A stretch of DNA of 33,572 nucleotides from Oscillospiraceae bacterium (GCA_902765025.1 CACWYC010000019.1:1-33572), one strand, 5' to 3'. Numbered from the stretch's first letter, positions 25,386 to 33,476 are shown. The notes: generated by a model not told the origin, from the sequence alone. Numbers and translations are program-made.

Positions 25386-26005
25386 TCTGTTTCCTCCCAA
25401 TCCTGCCCCACGGCGCGGAGGGCAGCGCGAATATCGTTCCAGGAAAAGCCCCGGCGGGCCAGGGTGGCGGCGGTCTTTTTGGCCTGGTCGGGGTCCGACA
25501 GGTCCCGCTTTTTGGCTTTGAGATACGCCGCTATGATCTCCTCCGACGGGGGCATGTGGGCCATGGCGTCCTCCCACAGCGCCCGGGGGATGCCCCGGCG
25601 GTGCAGCTCCTGGCGGATGCGGCCGGGGCCGTAGCCCATGCGGGCATAGTGCTGCACGGCAGCGGCGGCGGTGGCGCTATCATCCACGGCGCCCAAATCC
25701 GCCAGCCACTGCACCGTCTCCGCCGCCTCGTCCTCGGTGGCGCCCTTGGCGGTCAATTTGCGGCGCAAATCCCGGCGGGACACCATGGCGGAGGAGGCGA
25801 TGCGGGCGCCGTCGGCCTTAACCTGGGAGCGATGGGCCGCCTGGCGGAGGGCGGGCAGCTCATCCTCCCCTATCTCCATGCCTGTAAACAGGCCAAAGCG
25901 CAGGAGCTCGGCCTCGGTGAGACGGAGGGGTTCTTTCTCCCCCTCCAGAAACACCAGGACCCGCTCCTGCTTATGTTTTGACGTTTCGATCTTGGCGACG
26001 CGCAT
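25382..26005 (-). CDS. recX: RecA regulator RecX
   Basis: A 207-residue RecX-family protein, a modulator of RecA filaments. The three-helix repeats are visible in RRDLRRKLTAKGATEDEAAETVQWLADLGAVDD, AVQHYARMGYGPGRIRQELHRRGIP and the last repeat KTAATLARRGFSWNDIRAALRAV. The N-terminus (KIETSKHKQERVLVFLEG) is the usual beta-rich lead-in. The ATG at 26005 overlaps the recA stop by one base (TGATG), so it is coupled to recA. Confidence 0.93.
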   Translation of the reverse strand: MRVAKIETSKHKQERVLVFLEGEKEPLRLTEAELLRFGLFTGMEIGEDELPALRQAAHRSQVKADGARIASSAMVSRRDLRRKLTAKGATEDEAAETVQWLADLGAVDDSATAAAAVQHYARMGYGPGRIRQELHRRGIPRALWEDAMAHMPPSEEIIAAYLKAKKRDLSDPDQAKKTAATLARRGFSWNDIRAALRAVGQDWEETE

Positions 26006-27105
26006 CAATCTTCGTCGTCGAAGTCGTCGGCGGACACGTCCACGGCCCGGCCGGCGGCACGGGCGGCAATCTTGGACTGTGCGCCCATCAGCTTATGGAA
26101 GTTATCCCGCACATCCTGCTCCAGCTTGGCGGCCTCCTCGGGATGCTGGCGGAAGTAGTCCTTGGCGGCGTCCTTGCCCTGGCCCAGCCGCAGCTCGCCC
26201 ATGTTGAACCAGCTGCCGCTCTTCTGCACCAGGTCCAGCTTTACCGCCAGGTCGATGAGCTCGCTCAAATGGGAGATGCCCTCGCCGTACATGATGTCGA
26301 ACTCCGCCTCACGGAAGGGAGGCGCCACCTTGTTCTTCACCACCTTGGCACGGACGTGGTTGCCCACCATCTCGCCGCCCGCCTTCAGGGTTTCGACGCG
26401 GCGGACATCGATGCGGACGGAGGCGTAGAATTTCAAGGCCCGGCCACCGGTGGTGACCTCGGGGTTGCCGTACATGACGCCCACCTTCTCACGGAGTTGG
26501 TTGATGAAGATGACGATGGAATTGGTCTTATTGATGATGCCGGTGAGCTTGCGGAGGGCCTGGGACATGAGCCGGGCGTGGAGACCCACGAAGCTGTCGC
26601 CCATCTCGCCCTCAATCTCGGCACGGGGCACCAGGGCGGCCACGGAGTCCACCACCACCACGTCGATGGCGCCGGAACGGACCAGGGCCTCGGTAATCTC
26701 CAGCGCCTGCTCGCCGGTGTCGGGCTGGGAGATCAGCATATCCTCAATGTTGACGCCCAGAGCCCGGGCATAGGTGGGGTCCAGAGCGTGCTCGGCGTCC
26801 ACAAAGGCCACCTCGCCGCCCAGCTTCTGGGCCTCGGCCAGCACGTGGAGGGCCAGGGTGGTCTTACCGGAGGACTCGGGGCCGTAAATCTCCACCACGC
26901 GGCCACGGGGCAGGCCGCCGATGCCCAGGGCCAGGTCCAGGGCCAGGGAGCCGGTGGGAATCACGTCCACGTTGACGGTCTCGTTGGCGCCGTAGCGCAT
27001 GATGGAGCCCTTGCCATACATCTTCTCAATCTGCTGCATGGCGGTCTCCAATGCCTTTTTCTTATCGCTGTTCACAGGGGCCGCAGTCTCTTTTTTCGCT
27101 GCCAT
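26005..27105 (-). CDS. recA: Recombinase RecA
   Basis: A 366-residue RecA for homologous recombination and SOS induction. Walker A GPESSGKT is at 75-82, [12 protein letters not shown] is the Walker B region, and the DNA-binding loops lie around [20 protein letters not shown] and [17 protein letters not shown]. The C-terminus is acidic (DDFDDED). No GAAC-N4-GTTC LexA box is seen in the 56 nt upstream, so transcription probably comes through prmC; an upstream control site elsewhere cannot be excluded. Confidence 0.99.
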   Translation of the reverse strand: MAAKKETAAPVNSDKKKALETAMQQIEKMYGKGSIMRYGANETVNVDVIPTGSLALDLALGIGGLPRGRVVEIYGPESSGKTTLALHVLAEAQKLGGEVAFVDAEHALDPTYARALGVNIEDMLISQPDTGEQALEITEALVRSGAIDVVVVDSVAALVPRAEIEGEMGDSFVGLHARLMSQALRKLTGIINKTNSIVIFINQLREKVGVMYGNPEVTTGGRALKFYASVRIDVRRVETLKAGGEMVGNHVRAKVVKNKVAPPFREAEFDIMYGEGISHLSELIDLAVKLDLVQKSGSWFNMGELRLGQGKDAAKDYFRQHPEEAAKLEQDVRDNFHKLMGAQSKIAARAAGRAVDVSADDFDDED

Positions 27106-27161
27106 GTGTGGTCCTCCTCTTGATTTGGTAAGGTAATTTTACAGGAATGATTGTCCCATAT

Positions 27162-28061
27162 TCAGGACAGTTCTTCCGGATAGATACTGTCGTCGGGGCG
27201 GCCCTTTAAGGTGCCCCACACCACGCGGGGGATGCCGTTCAAATCCGGCACCACGGTGACGTCGCCAAAGCCGACGGAGCGCATGAGGCGCAGCACGTCG
27301 TCGGCCTGGCCGATGCCCACCTCGAAATAGAGGCGGCTGCCCAGGTGCAAAGCGTCCCGCCAGCGGGTGCAGACGGCACGGTAGAAATCCAGGCCGTCGG
27401 CGCCGCCGTCCAGGGCCACGTGGGGCTCATAGTCCCGGACGGATTCGTCCAGGCCGGGGATGTCGGCGGTGGGGATATAGGGGGGATTGCAGACGATGGC
27501 GTCAAACTCCCCCAGCTGGGGAGAGGGCTTCTCCAGCGCGTTGGCGAAAACCGCAGAGACACGGGCGGTGAGATCGTTGCGGCGGATGTTCTGGCGGCAC
27601 AGCTTCAGCGCCCCCTCCTCCACATCCCCCAGCGTCACCCGGGCGCGGGGGCATTGGGAGGCCACCGCCAGGCCCACGCAGCCGCTGCCGGCGCACAGGT
27701 CCAGCACCCGGGGGCTGTCCGGCAGGGCGGAGACAAAGTCGATGGCCTGGGCGGCCAGCACCTCCGTGTCGGGCCGGGGAATCAGCACCCGGGGGTCGAT
27801 ATCCAGGGGCAGGCCGTAGAACTCCCACTCGCCGATGAGATAGGCCACCGGCTCGCCTTGCAGGTGGCGCTGCACCAGCTCCTCCATCCGCGCCGCCACA
27901 TCGGCGGGCACATACAGGCGGCCGTCACGGCGCAGCTCGTCACGGGACTTGCCGGAGGCGTAGCACAGCAGCTCCCGGGCCTCCAGCGTGGCGGCGGGCA
28001 GACCGGCCAGCCGCAGGCGCTGACGGGTGTCCAGGTTCAGGTCGTTATAGGTAACGGCCAA
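27162..28061 (-). CDS. prmC: Release factor glutamine methyltransferase
   Basis: A 299-residue SAM-dependent enzyme that methylates the Gln of the GGQ motif in release factors. The N-terminal helical domain ends at about residue 85, followed by IPRPDTE (95-101), SAM-binding motif DLCAGSGCVG (121-130) and the catalytic NPPY (192-195). The start is a TTG at 28061, 2 nt after the DUF1385 stop, with AGGTGG overlapping that stop. Neither prfA nor another release-factor gene lies next to it here. Confidence 0.94.
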   Translation of the reverse strand: MAVTYNDLNLDTRQRLRLAGLPAATLEARELLCYASGKSRDELRRDGRLYVPADVAARMEELVQRHLQGEPVAYLIGEWEFYGLPLDIDPRVLIPRPDTEVLAAQAIDFVSALPDSPRVLDLCAGSGCVGLAVASQCPRARVTLGDVEEGALKLCRQNIRRNDLTARVSAVFANALEKPSPQLGEFDAIVCNPPYIPTADIPGLDESVRDYEPHVALDGGADGLDFYRAVCTRWRDALHLGSRLYFEVGIGQADDVLRLMRSVGFGDVTVVPDLNGIPRVVWGTLKGRPDDSIYPEELS

Positions 28062-28063
28062 GG

Positions 28064-29020
28064 TTACCACCTGTCCTTCCCGGCCTGGTCGGGGATGACC
28101 AGCTTCATGGCCTCGATGGCCACCTCCAGCATGGAGTCGTCGGGCTCGTTGGTGGTGAAATTCTGCATCCACATGCCGGGGGCGGAGAGGAGGCGGGTCA
28201 GCCAATTGTCATGGGCGCCCACCAGGCGGTTGAACTCATAGGTGACGCCCACCACCGGCACCAGCAGCAGCAGATGGAGCCCCAGGCGCACCCAGAAGCT
28301 GCGCCAGTCCACAAAGGTGAACACGGCGGAGGAGGCCAGGATGGACACCACGATGACCACAAAGAGGAAGCTGGTGCCGCAGCGGGGATGGTGCCGGGGC
28401 TGGATGCGGGCGTTCTCCACCGTCAGGGGCAGGCCGGCTTCATAGCAGAAAATGGTCTTATGTTCGGCGCCGTGGTACTGGAACACACGGCGGACATCTT
28501 TCTGCCGGGACACCAATATCAAATAGGCCATGAAGATCGCGATTTTCACCACGCCCTCCACCAGGTTGTGGACAAGGGCACTGTTGATGAAGGGGTCGAT
28601 GAGACCCGCCAGGAAGGTGGGCAGAATCATAAACAGTAACAGCGTAAGGCCCAGGGACAGAATCACCGACACGGTGACGAGGACGCTTTGCAGCTTCTCG
28701 GCAGGGACGTGGGCTTCCAGCCATTGGTCCAGCTTGTCCGGCTCCCCCAGGTCCTCATCGGGGAAATAGTCGGCGGAGAACATCAGCGCCTTGACGCCCT
28801 GGATGACAGAGCCCAGGAACACGGCGCTGCCCCGGATGATGGGCCAGCCCAGGATGGGGTAGCGCTGGGAAACCAGCTTGCGGTCCTCCACCTTGGTGAC
28901 CAGGCCCTCCTTGGAGCGCACCACGATGGCCTGTTTATCGGGCCCCCGCATGAGGATGCCCTCGATGAGCGCCTGGCCGCCGATGGTGGTGCGGAAGGTG
29001 CAGGATTGTTTCTGTTCCAT
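28064..29020 (-). CDS. DUF1385 membrane protein (YqhQ family)
   Basis: A 318-residue membrane protein of the DUF1385/YqhQ family. It has the conserved N-terminal GGQALIEGILMRGPDKQAIVVR, the YHGAEHKTIFCYE motif, HPRCGTSFLF and the late LVGAHDNWLTRLLSAPGMWMQ. About four membrane helices are visible between residues 110 and 260. The biochemical role is not established. It is commonly found next to prmC/prfA in Firmicutes, as here. ATG 29020 follows AAAGGA. It heads the probable operon running down to pgsA. Confidence 0.93.
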   Translation of the reverse strand: MEQKQSCTFRTTIGGQALIEGILMRGPDKQAIVVRSKEGLVTKVEDRKLVSQRYPILGWPIIRGSAVFLGSVIQGVKALMFSADYFPDEDLGEPDKLDQWLEAHVPAEKLQSVLVTVSVILSLGLTLLLFMILPTFLAGLIDPFINSALVHNLVEGVVKIAIFMAYLILVSRQKDVRRVFQYHGAEHKTIFCYEAGLPLTVENARIQPRHHPRCGTSFLFVVIVVSILASSAVFTFVDWRSFWVRLGLHLLLLVPVVGVTYEFNRLVGAHDNWLTRLLSAPGMWMQNFTTNEPDDSMLEVAIEAMKLVIPDQAGKDRW

Positions 29021-29043
29021 ATAGAATGGTCCTTTCTTGGGGA

Positions 29044-29072
29044 ATTGTAACACAATAGAACGCAAAATGCAA
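29044..29072 (-). promoter_or_regulatory. Promoter of DUF1385-prmC-recA operon
   Basis: TTGCAT (29067-29072), 17-nt spacer, TACAAT (29044-29049) on the minus strand. An AATAGAAC/GTTCTATT inverted repeat (29054-29085) spans the -35 box and the end of the upstream kinase gene; it may be a weak terminator or an operator. Confidence 0.7.
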
Positions 29073-29087
29073 CAGTTGTTCTATTTT

Positions 29088-30542
29088 TTAGGCCGACGTA
29101 TGGCCCTCTTTTTTATCGGGGATGGGCAGGCGGATGGTGACCACTGCGCCGCCGCCCCGGGCGTTGCCAATGTCGAAGGTGCCGCCGTGGAGGCGGATAA
29201 TCTCATCGCAGACCGCCAGGCCGATGCCGTTGCCCCGGGCCTTGCTGGAGCCCTTGTAAAACTTCTGCTTGACGTAGGGCAGCTCGTCCTCGGGGATGCC
29301 GTGGCCGTAGTCACGGATGGTGATAATGTAGAAGCCGCTGCGGCGGTGGAGCGCCACGTCGATGCGCTTGCCGGCGCCGCCGTGCTTGCGGGCGTTGTCC
29401 AGCACGTTGCTGAACACCTGCTTGAGCCGCTCGCCGTCGCCGTCGATGGGGTCCTCGTAGATGTCCTTGCCGCTGCGATAGTTCAGCTCGATGCCGTCCT
29501 GGCGGAACAGCTCACGGTAGGTGTACACCGCGTCCTCCAGCTCGGCCTGCAAATCGGTGGGCTCCACCTGGAGGGTGAAGCGGCCGTCCACCAGGCGGGA
29601 GAAGTCCAGCAGCTCCTCCACCATGTTGGTGAGCCGGGCGGACTCTTTACAGATGATGGTGAGGCCGCGGCGCATGGCCTCGCCGTCCACGTTGCCGCTG
29701 TCCACATCCCCCAGCAGCGTCTCGCCCCAGCCGTTGATGGCGGTGAGGGGGGTGCGGAGCTCATGGGACACGGAGGAGACGAACTCACGCTGGGTCCGCT
29801 CGTTGCGACCGATTTTCACGGACATATCGTTGATGTTGTCCACCAGGTCGTGCATCTCGTCGGCGTAGGTGTTGGGAATCTGGATGCCGTAGCTGCCCTG
29901 GGAGATGCGCTGGGCGGCGTCGGACACGGCGCTGACGGGGGCCACCACGCTGTTGATGAACAGCAGGCTGGAAAGGAGAATCAGCACCAGGGCGGCAAAG
30001 GTGATGGCCAGCACCATGATGACCGTCATAATCACCTGGTTGTCGATGTCCCGCAGGGAGGTGACAAGGCGCATCATGCCCACCACGGTGCCGTTGAACT
30101 TCAAAAGGCTGCTGACGGCCACAATGCGCTCGCCGGTGGCGGGGTCCCGGCCGGTGAAGCTGCCCACCTGGCCGGTGCGCATAGTCTCCACAATGTCGGA
30201 GGTGCCGGGGCGCAGGCCCACGGTGAGGCTGCGGGTGGTGAGCTCCACGGTGCCGTCGGCAGTGAGGAATTGCAGCTCCACCCGCTCCCGACTGTCGAAG
30301 GTGGTGCAGTACTGGGCGGCGCCGCGGTAATACTCGTCGTAGCTGGTCATGACATAGGTGTTGAAATACTCGGCGCCGGCATTGACCTTGGCCTCCAGGG
30401 CGGAGCGGGCGCCGCTGTAATAGTTGTCGGCAAAGGCGATGGACACCAGGGCGGAGATGAGAAACAGCAGCACCACCACAGGCACGATGCTGTTGATCAG
30501 CCAGCGGCGGCGCAGGCCCTTTTTGCGGGGGTGGTCGGCCAT
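29088..30542 (-). CDS. Sensor histidine kinase, membrane-bound
   Basis: A 484-residue kinase. A basic N-terminus and first span (about 14-37) are followed by an extracellular sensor domain (about 40-168), a second span (about 170-196), a HAMP segment (about 197-250), and the dimerisation helix with the phospho-acceptor His260 in SSVSHELRTPL. The ATPase domain follows with N box NVLDNARKHG, G1 DYGHGIPEDEL and G2 GNGIGLAVC. The sensor region resembles no family I can name. It follows the response regulator by 37 nt and is its likely partner. AAAGGAG lies upstream of the ATG. Confidence 0.95.
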   Translation of the reverse strand: MADHPRKKGLRRRWLINSIVPVVVLLFLISALVSIAFADNYYSGARSALEAKVNAGAEYFNTYVMTSYDEYYRGAAQYCTTFDSRERVELQFLTADGTVELTTRSLTVGLRPGTSDIVETMRTGQVGSFTGRDPATGERIVAVSSLLKFNGTVVGMMRLVTSLRDIDNQVIMTVIMVLAITFAALVLILLSSLLFINSVVAPVSAVSDAAQRISQGSYGIQIPNTYADEMHDLVDNINDMSVKIGRNERTQREFVSSVSHELRTPLTAINGWGETLLGDVDSGNVDGEAMRRGLTIICKESARLTNMVEELLDFSRLVDGRFTLQVEPTDLQAELEDAVYTYRELFRQDGIELNYRSGKDIYEDPIDGDGERLKQVFSNVLDNARKHGGAGKRIDVALHRRSGFYIITIRDYGHGIPEDELPYVKQKFYKGSSKARGNGIGLAVCDEIIRLHGGTFDIGNARGGGAVVTIRLPIPDKKEGHTSA

Positions 30543-30579
30543 AGGGTGTCATCTCCTTTCCGGTAAAGTGGGGGCGGCG

Positions 30580-31269
30580 TCAGGCCTGCCAGCGGTAGCC
30601 CAGGCCCCAGACGGTGGTGATATAGGTGGGGGCGGCGGTGTCGTCCTCGATTTTCAGGCGGAGGCGGCGGATGTTGACATCCACGATTTTCACCTCGCCG
30701 AAATAGTCCTGACCCCAGACCATATCCAGGATTTCCTCGCGGGTCAGAGGCTTGTCCGGGTTCTCCATAAACAGCTTCATGATGGCGTATTCCACCTGGG
30801 TCAGCTTGATGGGCTGGCCGTTTTTGCTGAGGGTGTGGGAGCGGGTGTTCAGGGTAAAGGGGCCCTGCACCAGCTCGGCGGCCTCCTCGGCGGCGGCGTC
30901 ACCGCCGCTGCGGCGCATCAGCGCGTCCACCCGGGCGGTGAGCTCGGCGGGGGAAAAGGGCTTGGTGACGTAGTCGTCGGCACCGGTCATGAGGCCGGTG
31001 ACCTTGTCCATCTCCTGGGAGCGGGCGGTGAGCATGATGATGCCGATATTGGAGCCGGTGGCACGGATGCGGCGGCAGACCTCGAAGCCGTCGATGCCGG
31101 GCAGCATCACGTCCAGCAGGGCGAGGCGGATATCCCGGTGCTTTTCCAGCAGGGTCAGGGCCTCCTCGCCGCTCTCGGCCTCGACGACCTCATAGCCGGC
31201 ACGGCGGAGATTGATAGCGATGAAGCTGCGGATGCCTGCTTCATCCTCCAGAACCAAGATTTTTTTCAT
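30580..31269 (-). CDS. OmpR/PhoB-type response regulator
   Basis: A 229-residue regulator. The receiver domain (1-120) has the acidic pair at 8-10, phosphorylation Asp53 (LLDVMLPGIDG) and Lys103 (TKPF). The winged-helix DNA-binding domain (about 132-228) ends with VDVNIRRLRLKIEDD and YITTVWGLGYRW. It starts at an ATG overlapping the stop of the upstream lipoprotein gene (ATGA) and is followed by the kinase gene. The target genes are unknown; self-regulation of this operon is likely by analogy. Confidence 0.97.
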   Translation of the reverse strand: MKKILVLEDEAGIRSFIAINLRRAGYEVVEAESGEEALTLLEKHRDIRLALLDVMLPGIDGFEVCRRIRATGSNIGIIMLTARSQEMDKVTGLMTGADDYVTKPFSPAELTARVDALMRRSGGDAAAEEAAELVQGPFTLNTRSHTLSKNGQPIKLTQVEYAIMKLFMENPDKPLTREEILDMVWGQDYFGEVKIVDVNIRRLRLKIEDDTAAPTYITTVWGLGYRWQA

Positions 31270-32633
31270 CCGTTACTCCTTTCACGGCTGCCCCAGGTGT
31301 GGACCATCAGGGAAAAGCAGTTGCGCAGCAGCTCCTGGTCTACGCCGTAGGCGGCGGAGGCATCGGTGAGCTCACCGGCGATGATGGTATCGCTGAGGCG
31401 GGTGATGATGAAGCGGCCGTCCATGGCGGCGCGGCTCTCCCGGGTGTCGCTGGTGATGGTGTAAAGATGGGCCACAGGTTCGCCGTCAATGGCGATGGTG
31501 GCCCGCTCCTCCCCGGCGGCCACATGGGCGGAAGTGACGGACACCACATTCCACCACGTGTCGGGTATGGTGAGATACCATCCGGCAGATGCGCAATGAT
31601 AGGTGACGGCGCCCACTTCGGCGGCGCCGGAGGCGGCGCAGCGCCACCAGTTCACCAGCACGCCGTCGGGATAGTACCGGGCGGCGCTCGCCTGGCCGGA
31701 GGCGGCGCAGGGCACCTCGGTAACGCCGTCACCGTCGATGTCCTGGGGCTCCAGGCCGCAGTAGGCAAAGACGGTGTTGCGGTAGCCGCCGCTGGGGTAC
31801 ACGGTGGAAACATGGAGCCGCTGGCCCACAGGCACGGTGTCGCTCCAGACGGTGCCGGTGGACTGCACCACCATCTGGGTGGCAGCCTCATTGTTTTCAT
31901 TGATGGTGGTGATGAACAGGGCCGGCTCCTGCCGGTCGGTGGTGCCGCAGACGAGAGAGCCGCGGCGCAGGTCGTCGATGGTGCCGGGCAGGGTCAGCCG
32001 CAGCACCCGGCTCATGACGCCGGAGCTCCACTGGTACACGTCGGCGGACAGGGACTTGCGCTCGTCGGAATGGATGGTGATGAGACAGGGGGTGTCGCTG
32101 TCGGAATAGGACAGGGTGACGAAACGGGAATAGTCGCAGCGCACCAGGGGGATACAGTCGCGGCCCACGCGGTAGACGGTAGCGGTACGCTCCTCGCCGG
32201 TGCCCCGCCAGCCCACGATCAGCTCCTTTGCGCCGTCGCCGGTCATGTCGCGGTAGAGCACGCAGTCCACGCCGGCGCCCCGGCTCTCAATGGTGCAGAG
32301 GCGCTGATAGCTGTCGCCGTCAGGGTCCAGCACCAGGATTTTCAATGGGTTTTCATCGCCGCTGCGGCGCAGAAACACCACGGCGCTCTTTTCCCCATCG
32401 CCGTCCAAATCCACCATCTGGATGGGCTCGATGTTCTCGCCGCTCTCGGGGGTGACGTATTCATAGCCGCTCTCCAGCAGTTCCTCCAGCGCCTGGGAGA
32501 GGCCGGCGTATTCCTCGGGGAGCTGGGGCAGGGTGAACAGCTCCTCTACGGACACACCCATGGAGCAGCCGCAAAGCAGCAATGCCAGCGCCATCGAAAG
32601 CGCCATTAGCAATGATAAACGCAGCCGTTTCAC
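31266..32633 (-). CDS. Lipoprotein with FG-GAP/VCBS-like repeats
   Basis: A 455-residue surface lipoprotein. The signal peptide (MKRLRLSLLMALSMALALLL) ends in an LCGC lipobox with lipidated Cys23. The body has Asp/Gly-rich repeats typical of FG-GAP/VCBS-like beta-propeller blades (DLDGDGEKSAVVFL, DMTGDGAKELIVGW, DIDGDGVTEVP), with likely calcium-binding loops. The start is a GTG at 32633 with AAGGGGG upstream; the earlier in-frame ATGs lack a ribosome site. It is joined by overlap to the response regulator and kinase genes, suggesting it supplies or tunes the signal. That role is inferred. Confidence 0.85.
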   Translation of the reverse strand: MKRLRLSLLMALSMALALLLCGCSMGVSVEELFTLPQLPEEYAGLSQALEELLESGYEYVTPESGENIEPIQMVDLDGDGEKSAVVFLRRSGDENPLKILVLDPDGDSYQRLCTIESRGAGVDCVLYRDMTGDGAKELIVGWRGTGEERTATVYRVGRDCIPLVRCDYSRFVTLSYSDSDTPCLITIHSDERKSLSADVYQWSSGVMSRVLRLTLPGTIDDLRRGSLVCGTTDRQEPALFITTINENNEAATQMVVQSTGTVWSDTVPVGQRLHVSTVYPSGGYRNTVFAYCGLEPQDIDGDGVTEVPCAASGQASAARYYPDGVLVNWWRCAASGAAEVGAVTYHCASAGWYLTIPDTWWNVVSVTSAHVAAGEERATIAIDGEPVAHLYTITSDTRESRAAMDGRFIITRLSDTIIAGELTDASAAYGVDQELLRNCFSLMVHTWGSRERSNG

Positions 32634-32671
32634 CGGCAATACCCCCTTTCGGCCCATACTAATACGCATAT

Positions 32672-32677
32672 ATCATA
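32672..32677 (-). promoter_or_regulatory. Extended -10 promoter of the lipoprotein operon (tentative)
   Basis: TGGTATGAT on the minus strand fits an extended -10 (TGnTATGAT) about 40 nt before the GTG start. No good -35 box is seen 17 nt upstream of it. Confidence 0.4.
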
Positions 32678-32743
32678 CCACAGTTTCCGCCGCTTGGGTA
32701 GGGTTTGTTTGCGATTTTACCGCCGTTCACGATAATTTTACAC

Positions 32744-32772
32744 TTGCAATTAGGGGAAAGCCACGGTATAAT
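32744..32772 (+). promoter_or_regulatory. Promoter of tRNA-Leu
   Basis: TTGCAA (32744-32749), a 17-nt spacer, and a perfect TATAAT (32767-32772). The tRNA begins 13 nt downstream of the -10 box. Confidence 0.8.
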
Positions 32773-32785
32773 AACGGAGTTATCT

Positions 32786-32872
32786 GCCGGTGTGATGGAA
32801 TTGGTAGACGTAGTGGACTCAAAATCCACCGCTGGCGACAGCGTACCGGTTCGAGTCCGGTCACCGGCACCA
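32786..32872 (+). tRNA. tRNA-Leu, anticodon CAA
   Basis: An 87-nt class II tRNA. The acceptor stem is GCCGGTG/CACCGGC. The D-loop has GGAATTGGTAGAC. The anticodon stem GTGGA/TCCAC encloses the 7-nt loop CTCAAAA with anticodon CAA (reads UUG). A short variable arm (about GCTGGCGACAGC) and T-arm GGTTCGAGTCC follow. Discriminator A and an encoded CCA end it. Confidence 0.97.
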
Positions 32873-32873
32873 C

Positions 32874-32911
32874 AAGAAAGCCTCTTTTGCTTTGGCAAAA
32901 GAGGCTTTCTT
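32874..32911 (+). terminator. 17-bp perfect hairpin after tRNA-Leu
   Basis: Arms 32874-32890 and 32895-32911 (AAGAAAGCCTCTTTTGC and its exact reverse complement) surround the loop TTTG. The T-rich 3' arm (GGCTTTCTT) makes it a plausible terminator for the tRNA. It also borders the hairpin array that follows. Confidence 0.75.
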
Positions 32912-32915
32912 GAAC

Positions 32916-33091
32916 GATGTGTTCCGCTGCCGCGGAACGTGATGTTTGGCTTCGCCAAGTGATGTGCCCTCCGGGCGTGGTGTTTGCCTTCGGCAAGTGT
33001 GGCGGAACACATCACATCATTTGGCGACAGCGCCGCCATACATCACTATGCCGCAGGCATAACATCACTTGCCCGTCAGGGCAAACATCAT
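32916..33091 (+). repeat. Mirror-image hairpin array with GTGATGT/ACATCAC linkers
   Basis: Left half: (GATGT at 32916) hairpin GTTCCGC/GCGGAAC, GTGATGT (32939), hairpin TTGGC/GCCAA, GTGATGT (32959), hairpin GCCC/GGGC, GTGGTGT (32977), hairpin TTGCC/GGCAA, GTGT. Centre: GTGT-GGCGGA-ACAC. Right half: ACATCAC (33009), hairpin GGCG/CGCC, ACATCAC (33040), hairpin TATGCC/GGCATA, ACATCAC (33062), hairpin TTGCCC/GGGCAA, ACATCAT (33085). The linkers of the two halves are reverse complements, and GATGTGTTCCGC (32916-32927) also pairs exactly with 33002-33013. No coding frame is credible. It leads straight into the gene at 33117. Confidence 0.85.
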
Positions 33092-33116
33092 TTCTTCCTT
33101 TGAAGGGGGCAGACCT

Positions 33117-33476
33117 ATGGGTGAAAACAAGTTGGCCGACCTCTCCATGTCCTTCTCCGTGCAAATCATTGCTCTTGTCAAGGAGCTAAAAGCGAAACAC
33201 GAAACAGTGATTGCCAATCAAATCGGGCGGTCTGGCACTTCCATTGGGGCCAACATTTATGAAGCCAAGTACGCCCAGGGGAAAAGGGACTTCATCTCCA
33301 AACTGGAAATTGCGCTGAAGGAGGCCAGCGAAACCGGCTACTGGCTGGAGCTGCTGCATCGGACGGGCTACCTGGACGACGCCGCCTATCAGCCCCTGCA
33401 GACGCAGTGCGCCACCCTACGGGTGATGCTGGTGGCCTCTTGCCGCACGGCGAAGCAAAACGATAACGATGACTGA
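33117..33476 (+). CDS. Four-helix-bundle protein (S23/IVP-like family)
   Basis: A 119-residue, all-helical protein matching the four-helix-bundle family first met as the ORF of 23S rRNA intervening sequences and related to the Avd accessory protein of diversity-generating retroelements. Hallmarks are an early helix SFSVQIIALVKELK, the central IANQIGRSGTSIGANIYEAKYAQGKRDFISKLEIALKEASETGYWLELL, and a last helix. Family members form basic oligomers that bind nucleic acid. ATG 33117 follows GAAGGGGG, and a small CTTC/GAAG hairpin (33094-33105) reaches the first bases of that site. The stop TGA touches the 3' end of the antisense group II intron. Function here is unknown. Confidence 0.9.
   Translation: MGENKLADLSMSFSVQIIALVKELKAKHETVIANQIGRSGTSIGANIYEAKYAQGKRDFISKLEIALKEASETGYWLELLHRTGYLDDAAYQPLQTQCATLRVMLVASCRTAKQNDNDD

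Noticed and set aside
27106..27161. LexA box before recA
   Set aside because: No GAAC-N4-GTTC or close variant is present.
29037..30566. Long plus-strand frame (509 codons) opposite the histidine kinase
   Set aside because: Composition (Ala/Val/His/Gln runs) is that of an antisense frame, and the kinase on the other strand is unmistakable.
31299..32609. Long plus-strand frame opposite the lipoprotein
   Set aside because: Antisense shadow; the minus strand has a signal peptide, a lipobox and repeat motifs.
32705..32962. Plus-strand frame of 85 codons across the tRNA
   Set aside because: It reads straight through tRNA-Leu and the hairpin after it; not a gene.
32916..33091. CRISPR array
   Set aside because: The repeated element is only 7 nt and flips orientation in the middle; the pieces between are hairpins, not spacers of constant length, and no cas gene is present.
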